Source: Aphodovivens sp036306585 (GTDB lineage Bacteria; Actinomycetota; Coriobacteriia; Coriobacteriales; Eggerthellaceae). Taken from it: a DNA stretch of 64,000 nt. Numbering within the stretch: position 1 is the first letter of the stretch; every line of letters begins with the position of its first letter. Below, in pieces: positions 26,278 to 34,992 of the stretch. The translations under genes and the position numbers were made by a program. The stretch is from contig JAXJZF010000005.1 of NCBI GenBank assembly GCA_036306585.1, positions 62,001 to 126,000 on the forward strand. The letters run 5' to 3'. The notes beneath the pieces are model-generated. The model had not been told where the DNA came from, ran no database searches, and saw only the letters and a program-made list of their open reading frames with translations.

Positions 26278-27759
26278 ATGGATGACGAGGAGGGACAGAT
26301 CGTGGGCGAGGGTGCGTCTGGGGAAAAGGCGCGCGACATCGCTGGTTCCGAAGCGTCTTCCGATGCTCCTTCGGTCGCGCTATCATCCCATATGCGCCAT
26401 GTGGTCCTTGGCATCATGATGATGGGAACCGGGGCCGCATGCATTTCCCAAAGCATGATGATCTCGGCGTTGCCTGCGATCATGGGGGAGTTTTCCGTCG
26501 ACGCGACGTTCGGCCAGCTTCTGACGACGGCGTATATTTTCACGCTGGGTCTCATCTCTGCCATCTCGGCGTTCCTGATAAACCGCGTGAACGCCAAAAC
26601 GTTGTTTCTCGCGGCAATTGGGATTTTCATCGCGGGATGCGTCGCCGCCTTGATCGCGCCGAATTATTGGCTGCTTTTGGCGGCGCGTTTGTTCCAATCG
26701 GGGGGCGCCGGCATCTTGCTGCCGCTTATCCAGGTGGTTGCGCTTTCGGTTTACCCGAAAAGCGAATATGGCAAGGCGATGGGGATCGTGGGGGTGATCA
26801 TCGGCTTTGCGCCCGCCATCGGGCCGAGCATCGCCGGTTTTCTCATCGATTTCTGGGGATGGCGTTCGGTGTTCGTCTTGCTGGGCGTTGTGGCCGTGCT
26901 GCCCGCCGCCGTGTCGCTGCCTTTGCTGCCCCGCGGCATCGTTCCCCCGCCTGCGCATCGCGAAAAGTTCGATCCCCTTTCCACCATCCTGTATGTTGCG
27001 GGGCTCGTTGGGGTTTTGGTCGCGGTGACCATTGTCGAGTCGTCCGGCGATATTGCGTTGGCGGGCGCTATTCTGGCGGCGAGCATCGTGGCGATTGCGC
27101 TGTTCGTCAGGCGTCAGCTGCACAGCGATGACCCATTGCTGAAGCTGTCCTGCTTCCGCAATCGCACGTTTGCGGTATCTGCGCTGCTGGTCCTCATCGG
27201 GCATATCGCCTTCATGACCGGCTCCGTTATGGTTCCTCTTTTCGTTCAGGATATCCAAATGGACTCGGCAACGGTGTCTGGCCTCACCATCCTGCCGGGC
27301 GCCGTGCTGCTGGGGTTCCTCAACCCGGTTACCGGACGTTATCTCGATCATCATGGGCCACGTGCGCTTGTGGCGGTTGGGTGCGTCGTCTTGGTGCTGG
27401 GGACCTTGGCGTTCGTCCCTCTTGGGCAGGAAACACCGGAATGGGTCGTTACGCTGCTTTACGGCTTGCGCACCGTCGGCGTCGCCTGCCTGATGATGCC
27501 GCTGACCGCATACGGGTGCGCGGCGCTGCCTGTGGAGGATCTTGCCCAGGGCAACGCCATAGTCACTTCGATCCGCCAGATTTTCGGATCGCTATCCTGC
27601 TCGGTGTTCATAGCGGTGATGTCGGCGAATTCATCGAGCCCCCTCGGCGTCGATGCGCATGGGTTCGGCGTGAGCTTCACGGTGCTGGCTGCGGTGATCG
27701 GCATCGGGTGCGTGGCGGGTCTTGCGCTGCTTCCCCGCAAACGGGGTTCGAGCGCGTAA
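26278..27759 (+). CDS. MFS drug transporter, DHA2 (EmrB/QacA-like) family
   Basis: A 493-aa inner-membrane exporter with about 13-14 hydrophobic helices after a 38-residue acidic cytosolic N-terminus. Family features include a first helix with GTGAACISQSMMISALPAI, the RLFQSGGAGILLPLIQVV motif of proton-drug antiporters, and IGFAPAIGPSIAGFLIDFWGW matching the antiporter motif C region. It likely extrudes hydrophobic compounds using the proton gradient. GTG at 26275 directly precedes the ATG used here; the ribosome site is weak. It is 80 bases after the metallopeptidase gene, perhaps with its own promoter. Confidence 0.85.
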   Translation: MDDEEGQIVGEGASGEKARDIAGSEASSDAPSVALSSHMRHVVLGIMMMGTGAACISQSMMISALPAIMGEFSVDATFGQLLTTAYIFTLGLISAISAFLINRVNAKTLFLAAIGIFIAGCVAALIAPNYWLLLAARLFQSGGAGILLPLIQVVALSVYPKSEYGKAMGIVGVIIGFAPAIGPSIAGFLIDFWGWRSVFVLLGVVAVLPAAVSLPLLPRGIVPPPAHREKFDPLSTILYVAGLVGVLVAVTIVESSGDIALAGAILAASIVAIALFVRRQLHSDDPLLKLSCFRNRTFAVSALLVLIGHIAFMTGSVMVPLFVQDIQMDSATVSGLTILPGAVLLGFLNPVTGRYLDHHGPRALVAVGCVVLVLGTLAFVPLGQETPEWVVTLLYGLRTVGVACLMMPLTAYGCAALPVEDLAQGNAIVTSIRQIFGSLSCSVFIAVMSANSSSPLGVDAHGFGVSFTVLAAVIGIGCVAGLALLPRKRGSSA

Positions 27760-27788
27760 GCACGCGAGGCTTCGCGAGGGCGGCTGTG

Positions 27789-29630
27789 TCATTCGCCCAC
27801 GATCTGCTGGTAATACACGTCGTTTCTCAAAGCGCGCGCATGCTCGGGGGACAGTTTTCGATCCCGCCGCATGTCTTTGATGAATTCCAGCTCGCGCGCA
27901 AGCGCTTGGTCTTGGATATCCACAACGGCTTCTTTCACCATCTCAAGGGCCATCATGTGGGCGGTGAGCCCCCCGGCATCGGCGGAATCGTCTTCCTCGA
28001 TATCCTGCAGGGCTTCGGCGATGGCGTCGGAGGCCTCGTAGAGGGCGTTGCAGCGGGCGGCGAGCTCGCGTCCGCGTCGCGCAACCTCGGGGCTGGCGTT
28101 GGGAGCGAGCTCTGCGATGCGGTCGGCGTAGCGCTTCATCACGATGGCGGTTGCGGGCTCATCGACCTCTGTCGGCAGCGAGGAGTCCGTGCCGTCGTCG
28201 CTGCCTGGGAAAGCGATGCTGGCGGGTTGCGGGTTCGAGGGCTGCCCGCCTTCCTGCCTTCCGTTTTTCACCGACCCGGTCAGATGGCTGTCTGTCTGGA
28301 TGGAGGCGATAACGCGTTCAAGCAGCATGATTTCGGCGTCGACATAGGGGCGGGATCGCTTCTCGTGCGCTTTGCGCGGCGCGAACAGCCTCAGTGCGAA
28401 GTTGGCCAGCAGCAACGTGCATAGGATGACGCCGGAGGCGATGGAGAGCAGTTCGGTCCGGTAGGGGAACGCCTCACCCGATGCGATGGAATGCGGGATG
28501 GTGAGGATAAGCGCCAGCGTGACGCCGCCTTTCGATCCGGCAACGGTCATGGCGAGGGCGCTTTTCAACGAAAGGCGCGTGAAGCATCTCGCCAGGCGGA
28601 TGCCGCGACGTTTCGCGTTGACGATATCGAGCCCCATGATCCACAGGAAGCGCACGGCCTCGAGCGCTAGCGTGAGGGCGATGACGACCCCGATAAGCGA
28701 TGCCGTGCCGAACAGCCCGCCGTCGAGCGCGGAGGTGATCAGGCGTGGCAGCTGCATGCCCAGCACCACGAAGATGATGCCGTTGAGGACGAACTCGAGC
28801 GTCTTCCACACGCCGCCCGACTGCATGCGCAGGCGCGCGGTGGCGGCGGTGCGTTTCTGCGGCAGCAGCGAGATCAGCATGCCAGCCATCACCACCGCGA
28901 TGACGCCGCCAAGATGCAGTTGCTCGCAGGCGAGATAGATGACGAACGGCGTCAACAGCTCCAACACAACATGCACGGTGGGGCTGTCCAGGCCGAAGCG
29001 GCGCATCGCGGCCAACAGCAGCCAGAACGCGAAGCCCATCGCCAAACCCGCCGCCATGCCGCCGAACAGGTCCAGCGCGAACTCTTCGCCGGCGTGCGCT
29101 AGCGAGAACGTGCCCGATACCGCCACGCCGATGGCGCAGGCGAAACCGACGGCGCCCGTCACGTCGTTGAGCAGGGCCTCGCCGGTGAGCAGCGCTTCGT
29201 GGCGGCGCCCAAAGCGAAATTCCTTGGAAAGCGAGGTGATCGCGGTGGCATCAGACGATCCCATGGCGGCGCCCACCGCCAGGCACGCTGCAAGCGGGAT
29301 GGCAGGCAGCAGCGCATGAAGGGAAAACCCCACCGCCACCATGGTGATCAGCACCAGCCCGGTTACCAGCGATGCGATCCCGAAGCGGTTCTTCCAAAGC
29401 TCGCTAGAATTCACGTGGCGTGATTCGTTGAAATGCAACGGAGCGATGAACAGGACGAACAGCAGCTCGAAATCGATGCCTTCGGTAAGTGTCGTGGGGA
29501 TCGCGAGCGCGATGGCGGCGCCGAGGGCGATTTGCACCAAGGGCAGCGACACCCCGCGCACGATTTGGTCGAGCAGGCTTGAGGCGACGATGGCGACAAG
29601 CAGGAACAGGATGAGTTCGAGAAGCTCCAC
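27789..29630 (-). CDS. Cation:proton antiporter, CPA1 (NhaP-like) family
   Basis: A 613-aa membrane protein with about 12 transmembrane helices (residues 1-410) and a soluble C-terminal domain of about 200 residues. The CPA1 core is recognisable: VGAAMGSSDATAITSLSKE (where most family members read PPTD) and TGEALLNDVTGAVGFA, which contains the Asn-Asp pair that carries the ions. It probably exchanges Na+ or K+ for H+. The tail is helical and may regulate pH response. Start is GTG at 29628-29630, seven bases after GGAGG. It converges on the MFS gene with no clear terminator between. Confidence 0.85.
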   Translation of the reverse strand: MELLELILFLLVAIVASSLLDQIVRGVSLPLVQIALGAAIALAIPTTLTEGIDFELLFVLFIAPLHFNESRHVNSSELWKNRFGIASLVTGLVLITMVAVGFSLHALLPAIPLAACLAVGAAMGSSDATAITSLSKEFRFGRRHEALLTGEALLNDVTGAVGFACAIGVAVSGTFSLAHAGEEFALDLFGGMAAGLAMGFAFWLLLAAMRRFGLDSPTVHVVLELLTPFVIYLACEQLHLGGVIAVVMAGMLISLLPQKRTAATARLRMQSGGVWKTLEFVLNGIIFVVLGMQLPRLITSALDGGLFGTASLIGVVIALTLALEAVRFLWIMGLDIVNAKRRGIRLARCFTRLSLKSALAMTVAGSKGGVTLALILTIPHSIASGEAFPYRTELLSIASGVILCTLLLANFALRLFAPRKAHEKRSRPYVDAEIMLLERVIASIQTDSHLTGSVKNGRQEGGQPSNPQPASIAFPGSDDGTDSSLPTEVDEPATAIVMKRYADRIAELAPNASPEVARRGRELAARCNALYEASDAIAEALQDIEEDDSADAGGLTAHMMALEMVKEAVVDIQDQALARELEFIKDMRRDRKLSPEHARALRNDVYYQQIVGE

Positions 29631-29865
29631 GTTTTTCCTCCGCGTACGGCGCGCCGGCGCATGGTTCCGCAGCGCGCATGTTCTTCCAAGGGAACCTTAC
29701 CATAGGCGGCATCTCTTTCGGGCTTCCCCCGGGGCTTTGCACCCTAAGCTGCCCAACGTCGGCGAAAACGCGCCCGGACCGCCGTGGAGCAGGGTTGAAA
29801 CGCCGCCGCTCACCTGCGGGTATGCGCATTTGGTGGGTGGCGGGGCGCGGTTCGGCGCCGCCCTC

Positions 29866-29871
29866 TATAAT
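29866..29871 (+). promoter_or_regulatory. Putative -10 element of the peptidoglycan hydrolase gene
   Basis: A perfect TATAAT lies 63 bases before the ATG at 29935. No good -35 box is found at 16-18 bases, so another factor or an alternative sigma may be involved. Confidence 0.35.
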
Positions 29872-29934
29872 TAACAGAGGAAAAAGGTTGGGCGGTGCCT
29901 TGCCCGCGCAACCGATTGACTAGACAGGCCCTAT

Positions 29935-31083
29935 ATGCAGAAAAACGCAGTTCAATCGCACAATATCGCACTGACGGGCACGCGTTTCGCCACGGCAGCG
30001 CTTCTGGCATGCTCCCTTGCCTTTGCCGGGCTTGTTCCCGTCGCGGCACAGCCCGCGCGGGCCTTCGCCGAAACCACCGAGATCGATGCTCAGCCCGATG
30101 AGCTGCAGCAACGCGTGGAGCGATCGGCCGCCGATTACAACTCCGCCACCCAGCGGGTGCAGGAGCTCGAAGAACAGATCGCCAGCAACCAAGAGCAGAT
30201 CGCTCAGATCGAAAGCGACTTGCCGCAGCAGCAGGAGCGCGCGGCGGACGCCATGCGCGAGCAATACAAGCTGCAACGCGAGGCTCCCGGCATCGTGGAG
30301 ACCATCCTGGGAGCCGGATCGTTCTCCGACTTCCTGGTCACGTGGGACTATTTCTCCCATGTTCAGAACAGCAACTACGCCGAGATCGATCGGCTCGCCC
30401 AGATGAAGCAGGAGCTGGAAACCACCGAGCAGGAGCTTTCCGACGCCCGCGACGAGGCCGTCAGCCAGCAGCAGGCGGCCGAGCAGGCGCTGGCGGAGGC
30501 GCAGGCCGCCCGCGAGGAGGCGCAGCGCAAGGCGCAGGAAGAGGCCGCTCGCCAGGCTGCAGAAGCCGCTGCGTCCGAGCAGGCTGCAGCCGAGGACCCC
30601 GCGGCATCGGGCGACGACGCTGCGGCAGATGACGACGGTTCCGCAAGCGAGCCGGAGGCCCCCGCGGAGGAAGAACCCGCCGTCCAGGCGCCTTCGTCCG
30701 ACGGTGCTGACTGGAGCTCTGACAAGGCGTCGTTCGTGGCGCAATGGGCTGGCCGCATCGATGCGTACCTGGCAGGATCTCCCTTGGCGGGGCAGGGCAC
30801 CACGTTCGCCGAGGCCGCGTGGGACTACGGCGTCGACCCGCGCTGGTCGCCCGCCATCTCCTACACCGAAAGCTCCAAGGGCCTGTACTGCTTCAACCCG
30901 CATAACGCCTGGGGCTGGGGCAGCTCGTCGTGGGGCAGCTGGGAAGAGGCCATCCGCGCGCATGTGCAGGGCTTGGCCCGCGGTTACGGCTACACCATCA
31001 GCGTTTCCGCCGCCCAGAAGTACTGCCCGCCCAACTGGGAGCACTGGTACAACACCACCCTGGCGCAAATGAACATGATCTAG
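29935..31083 (+). CDS. Secreted peptidoglycan hydrolase: coiled coil plus lysozyme-like domain
   Basis: A 382-aa exported cell-wall enzyme. The signal peptide spans about 1-43 (cleavage after AFA). Residues of about 48-200 form a long coiled coil with a central break, the CwlO/PcsB/RipA type of regulator domain that FtsEX engages in other bacteria. A region rich in Ala, Glu and Asp (about 200-255) links to a C-terminal domain (about 275-382) with RWSPAISYTESSKGLYCFN and AWGWGSSSWGSWEEAI, resembling mannosyl-glycoprotein endo-beta-N-acetylglucosaminidase/lysozyme-like folds, with a likely catalytic glutamate in YTESS. It should cut glycan strands during growth or separation. A strong terminator follows directly. 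Confidence 0.8.
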   Translation: MQKNAVQSHNIALTGTRFATAALLACSLAFAGLVPVAAQPARAFAETTEIDAQPDELQQRVERSAADYNSATQRVQELEEQIASNQEQIAQIESDLPQQQERAADAMREQYKLQREAPGIVETILGAGSFSDFLVTWDYFSHVQNSNYAEIDRLAQMKQELETTEQELSDARDEAVSQQQAAEQALAEAQAAREEAQRKAQEEAARQAAEAAASEQAAAEDPAASGDDAAADDDGSASEPEAPAEEEPAVQAPSSDGADWSSDKASFVAQWAGRIDAYLAGSPLAGQGTTFAEAAWDYGVDPRWSPAISYTESSKGLYCFNPHNAWGWGSSSWGSWEEAIRAHVQGLARGYGYTISVSAAQKYCPPNWEHWYNTTLAQMNMI

Positions 31084-31084
31084 C

Positions 31085-31110
31085 AAGAAGGCCGCGCAAG
31101 CGGCCTTCTT
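31085..31110 (+). terminator. Rho-independent terminator after peptidoglycan hydrolase gene
   Basis: A perfect 11-bp stem (AAGAAGGCCGC at 31085-31095 with 31100-31110) closed by a GCAA tetraloop and followed by a T. It starts two bases after the stop codon. Confidence 0.85.
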
Positions 31111-31278
31111 TGTGGTCGCCGCCCTGCGCGGCTGCCTCGTGTGGAAGCTGCGCGTTCGCGGCTCCGTTGCGGCTGCCGTGCTAGAATGGTGAGCTGCTTG
31201 TAAACCGTTCGGCGCCCGGCGCCGCCGTTTGCGCCAAGGGTTCCATTCGCCTGCGGCGCGAGAGGAGTTTTCACCATC

Positions 31279-32865
31279 ATGTCCAAGGGAACGTATTCGC
31301 TCACCACGCCCATCTACTACGTGAACGCCGCCCCGCATCTGGGAACGGCCTACACCACCGTCGCCGCCGACACCGTGGCGCGCTATCAGCGCATGAACGG
31401 CTACGATGTGGCGTTCGTCACCGGCATGGACGAGCATGGCCAGAAGGTGGCCGACACCGCCGCCTCCAAGGGCATGACCCCGCAGGAATGGTGCGACTCC
31501 ATGGAACCCGCCTTCCGCGACGCGTGGAAGCTGCTCGACATCAGCTATACCGACTTCGTGCGCACCACCGAACCGCGCCAGGCGCGTACCGTGCAGAAGT
31601 TCTGGCAGTCCATCTACGACAAGGGCTACTGCTACAAGGGCAGCTACGAGGGCTGGTACTGCGTGCACGAGGAAACCTACTACGCCGAAAGCGACCTCGA
31701 GAAGAACGAGGACGGCGAATGGGTGTGCCCCGACTGCCATCGCCCCGTGCAGAAGGCTTCCGGCGAGGAGAACTGGTTCTTCAAGCTCTCCGAATTCCAG
31801 GAGCCGCTGCTGAAGTTCTACGATGAGCATCCTGACTTCATTCGCCCGGAAACGCGCCGCAACGAGATCGTCTCGTTCGTGAAGCGCGGGCTGAAGGACC
31901 TTTCCATCAGCCGTTCCACGTTCGACTGGGGCATTCCGCTGCCCTTCGACGAGGGGCATGTCGCCTACGTGTGGGCAGACGCCCTGCTGGCCTACCTTAC
32001 CGGCATCGGCTACGGTGACGACGATGAGCGCGCGGGCGAGTTCGAGCGGCGCTGGCCCATGCAGTACCACTTCGTGGGCAAGGACATCACGCGTTTCCAC
32101 TGCGTTATCTGGCCGGCCATGCTCATGGCGGCGGGGCTGCCCATCACGCACACCGTGTTCGGCCATGGCTTCCTGCTGACCAAGGGCGAGAAGATGTCGA
32201 AGTCGAAGGGCAACGGCATCATGCCCGCCGACCTGGTGAAGATCTTCGGCGTGGACGCCTACCGCTACTACTTCATGAGCGACGTGCAGTTCGGCCACGA
32301 CGGCAACATCTCCATGGAGCGCATGGTGCAGGTGTACAACGCCGATCTGGCCAACACCTGGGGAAACCTGTGCAGCCGTGTGTTCAACATGACGAAGAAG
32401 TACTTCGACTCGAAGGTGCCCCAGGTGCCTGAGAGCCTGCGCGATGCGGAAAACCCGCTGCGCGCGGCAGCCGCGGGCCTGTACGAGGCCTACGATGCGT
32501 GCATGGGCGATGCCGACTTCACCGGCGCCGCCGCTGCGGTGCGCGCGCTGGCCGAAGCGGCCAACCTCTACGTCGAGGAAAGCGCCCCGTGGGCCCTGGC
32601 GAAGGATGAGGCCAAGGCCGACGAGCTGGCGTTCGTGATGTATAACCTGCTGGAGGCGACGCGCATCATTGCGCTGTTCATGGCGCCGTTCACGCCGAAC
32701 GTTTCCAACGAGGCGCTGCGCCGCATCGGGCTGAGCCGTGCCGATGAGGTGACCGACATCCAGGCTGCCGCCGCATGGGGGCAGCTGCCCGCCGGCAACG
32801 CGGTGGAAGTGGGCGATCCGCTGTTCCCGCGCCTGGACGTGAAGGATATCTCCATCGAAGAGTAG
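31279..32865 (+). CDS. metG: Methionine--tRNA ligase
   Basis: A 528-aa class I aminoacyl-tRNA synthetase that charges tRNA-Met. The HIGH-like motif is PHLG (about 18-22) and the KMSKS loop is KMSKSKG (about 305). A single zinc pair (CPDC) is seen in the connective domain. The anticodon-binding helical domain ends at about residue 520 without the C-terminal EMAP-like dimerisation domain that longer MetG proteins carry. SD GAGAGGAG lies well upstream of ATG 31279. No T-box leader was seen. Confidence 0.97.
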   Translation: MSKGTYSLTTPIYYVNAAPHLGTAYTTVAADTVARYQRMNGYDVAFVTGMDEHGQKVADTAASKGMTPQEWCDSMEPAFRDAWKLLDISYTDFVRTTEPRQARTVQKFWQSIYDKGYCYKGSYEGWYCVHEETYYAESDLEKNEDGEWVCPDCHRPVQKASGEENWFFKLSEFQEPLLKFYDEHPDFIRPETRRNEIVSFVKRGLKDLSISRSTFDWGIPLPFDEGHVAYVWADALLAYLTGIGYGDDDERAGEFERRWPMQYHFVGKDITRFHCVIWPAMLMAAGLPITHTVFGHGFLLTKGEKMSKSKGNGIMPADLVKIFGVDAYRYYFMSDVQFGHDGNISMERMVQVYNADLANTWGNLCSRVFNMTKKYFDSKVPQVPESLRDAENPLRAAAAGLYEAYDACMGDADFTGAAAAVRALAEAANLYVEESAPWALAKDEAKADELAFVMYNLLEATRIIALFMAPFTPNVSNEALRRIGLSRADEVTDIQAAAAWGQLPAGNAVEVGDPLFPRLDVKDISIEE

Positions 32866-32982
32866 GGCGGGTCGCCGCGCTGCTGCGAAGGCGGTGCGGG
32901 GCGCTCCGGCACGACCGCTGCGCCCGCCGCCTTTCCCTGGAGGCTAGGAAAGGGACGATTGTTCCGATAGGAAGTGACTGTC

Positions 32983-34038
32983 ATGGCCGATGAGCTGCGC
33001 GAAGAAGAACCGTTGTTCTTCGACGCGATGTTCCATCAGAAACGCAAGAAGGGCCAGTGGCGCATCATCGACGCGCCGTACCTGGAGGCTCCGGTCGCCG
33101 ATACGCACTGCCACGTGCATCTGCTACAGGACCCGTCGCTTTCGCTGGCGCGCGCAGGCGCCAACAACGTCGAGTTCCTGTGCGACATCGTGGATGTCTA
33201 CGAGGACGGCGCCGCGCCCTTCGAGAACATGGAGGGATGGGCGCTCCAAGGCTCGTTCAAGATACGTCAGATCGCCCGAGGGGGTTGTTGAGGATCCCCC
33301 TCCCCGCGCGTGCCGCGGGTTCGGTTCGCAGTGGGATGCCATCCCCACAACGCGAAATACTACGATGACGCACTCGAGCAAACGCTTCTGGATCGTTTGG
33401 CTGATCCGCGTGTGAGTGCCGTGGGCGAGATCGGCCTAGACTACCATTACGACCTTTCCCCGCGCGACGTGCAGCGCGAGGCGTTCCGTCGCCAGATCCG
33501 CGTGGCGAAGCAGGCCGGGCTGCCCGTGGTGCTGCATGTGCGCGAGGCGCACGACGACGCGTTCGCCATCCTGCAGGAAGAGGGCTTCCCGCAGGCGGGC
33601 ACGCTGCTGCACTGTTTCAACCTGGATTGGGCGGAGCTGGAGCGCTGGGTGGATGCCGGGTGCCACATCGCCTTCGGCGGCCCGGTCACGTTCAAGAAGG
33701 CCGACGAGGTGCGCGATGCCGCGGCCCGCACGCCGCAGCATCTGCTGCTCACGGAAACCGACGCGCCCTACATGACGCCCGAGCCGCTGCGCGGCATCAC
33801 GTGCGGTCCCGAGCACGTGCTGTTCACGGCTGACAAGCTGTGCGAGGTGCGCGGGCTGTCGTTCGGCGAGGAACGCGAGGCGTTCCTGCGCGCGCTGCTG
33901 GACAACGCGCACGGCCTGCTGGACCGTGAGCCCACGGCTTGGCAGCGCGAGCATGCCCAGGAGCTGGGCATGCATGAGATGACGGCCGCCGAGCGCGCTC
34001 GCGCCGCCGTGGCGCAATGGCGCGCATCGAAAAGCTAG
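32983..34038 (+). pseudogene. tatD: TatD-family metal-dependent hydrolase gene interrupted by an in-frame TGA
   Basis: One reading frame runs from ATG 32983 (AGGAAG eight bases upstream) to the stop at 34036-34038, broken only by TGA at 33289-33291. The 5' part (102 codons) has the first metal-binding motif ADTHCHVHLL. The 3' part has the rest of the TatD active site: VGCHPHNA, GEIGLDYHYD, VVLHVREAHDD, LLHCFNLDW and TETDAPYMTPEP. The segment just before the TGA (about 33240-33309) looks unlike TatD in this frame, while another frame there reads PEGVVEDPPPR, so a pair of compensating indels is possible. A 6-bp hairpin (33303-33308 with 33314-33319) begins 11 bases after the TGA. Alternatives are a nonsense mutation or sequencing error, restart at GTG 33310, or selenocysteine insertion. 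Confidence 0.75.
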
Positions 34039-34071
34039 AGAGACCATCGAAGGTAAGGGAGGATCGCGAAT

Positions 34072-34992
34072 ATGAATCGGGTGATAGTGGTCGGGTCGCC
34101 GCGGGTGGACGGCCGCAGCGCCTCCCTTGCCGACGAGCTGCTGTACGCGTGCATCGACGAATTCCCCGATGACGTGGTGTCCATCGTGTCGGTGGCCAGC
34201 ACGCAGGTGGGGCCCTGCCGCGGCTGCGACGGTTGCAGGCAGGCACTGCAGGCGGCGCCGGAAGGACCCGAGGAAGGCGACCCGCTTTCCCCGCATCCGC
34301 TTGTTGCGGGAAGCGATGCCGCGCTGCATGCATGCGTCATCGACGACGACATGCCCGAAGTGCGCAAGCACCTCGACGCCGCCGATGAGCTTATCGTGGT
34401 GTCGCCGGTGTACTTCGCGGGCGCGCCCGCCCAGTTCAAAGCGCTGCTCGATCGCCTCCAGCCTTATTACTACTCCAATGTGCGCACGCGCGGCAAACGC
34501 CCCCTGGTGCTGCACGTGGTGGGAGAGGGCGGTGATCCACATGGGTTCGACCCGCTGGTGGGCACGGTGCAGTCGGCGTTCTCGGTCGCGGGCTTCCATC
34601 TGGAGTCTATCTTCGACTGGGTGGGTGCCATCGATGCCGAGGGCAATCAGGTGGGCGAGCCGCAGGAATACCTGCTTGCCGACGAGGAGGACGGCTGCGA
34701 AGGCAGCTCCGCCGCGTCCGCATCGGGCCGCGGCACCCAAATGGTCGATTCCCCCGATCGGCAGGCGCCTCGTACCGCGCATGACGGCAAGCCGCGCCTT
34801 TCCCTCTCTCGGCCGACGAAGGGGTCCAAGCGCGCCGCCGGCGCGCAGCAGGGCGCTGCGCGCAAACATGGTGGATGCGTCTCCGGCAAAGGAGGGACGC
34901 GGAAGGGTGGCAAGGGTTCTGCTGCGAAAAGCTCTTCCGGCAAGGGAGGGTCCTCCAAGGGCTCTCCGAGGCGAGGCGGTCGCCGTGGATAG
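34072..34992 (+). CDS. Flavodoxin-like NAD(P)H-dependent oxidoreductase with basic low-complexity tail
   Basis: A 306-aa protein. Residues 1-210 are a flavodoxin-like fold of the NADPH-dependent FMN reductase group: VVGSPRVDGRSASLADELL for the FMN phosphate loop, a Cys motif PCRGCDGCRQAL, and VVSPVYFAGAPAQFKALLDR. Residues of about 225-306 are a Lys/Arg/Gly/Ser-rich disordered tail, which is unusual for this family and looks suited to nucleic-acid or ribosome binding. SD GGGAGG lies eight bases before ATG 34072. Its stop lies inside the first codons of rsmA (8-base overlap), so the two genes are coupled, hinting at a link to ribosome biogenesis. That link is an inference. Confidence 0.75.
   Translation: MNRVIVVGSPRVDGRSASLADELLYACIDEFPDDVVSIVSVASTQVGPCRGCDGCRQALQAAPEGPEEGDPLSPHPLVAGSDAALHACVIDDDMPEVRKHLDAADELIVVSPVYFAGAPAQFKALLDRLQPYYYSNVRTRGKRPLVLHVVGEGGDPHGFDPLVGTVQSAFSVAGFHLESIFDWVGAIDAEGNQVGEPQEYLLADEEDGCEGSSAASASGRGTQMVDSPDRQAPRTAHDGKPRLSLSRPTKGSKRAAGAQQGAARKHGGCVSGKGGTRKGGKGSAAKSSSGKGGSSKGSPRRGGRRG

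Noticed and set aside
31116..31278. T-box leader before metG
   Set aside because: No conserved T-box bulge sequence or specifier hairpin could be found.
29920..32298. 792-codon minus-strand open frame
   Set aside because: Shadow of the peptidoglycan hydrolase and metG genes, both of which have clear motifs on the plus strand.
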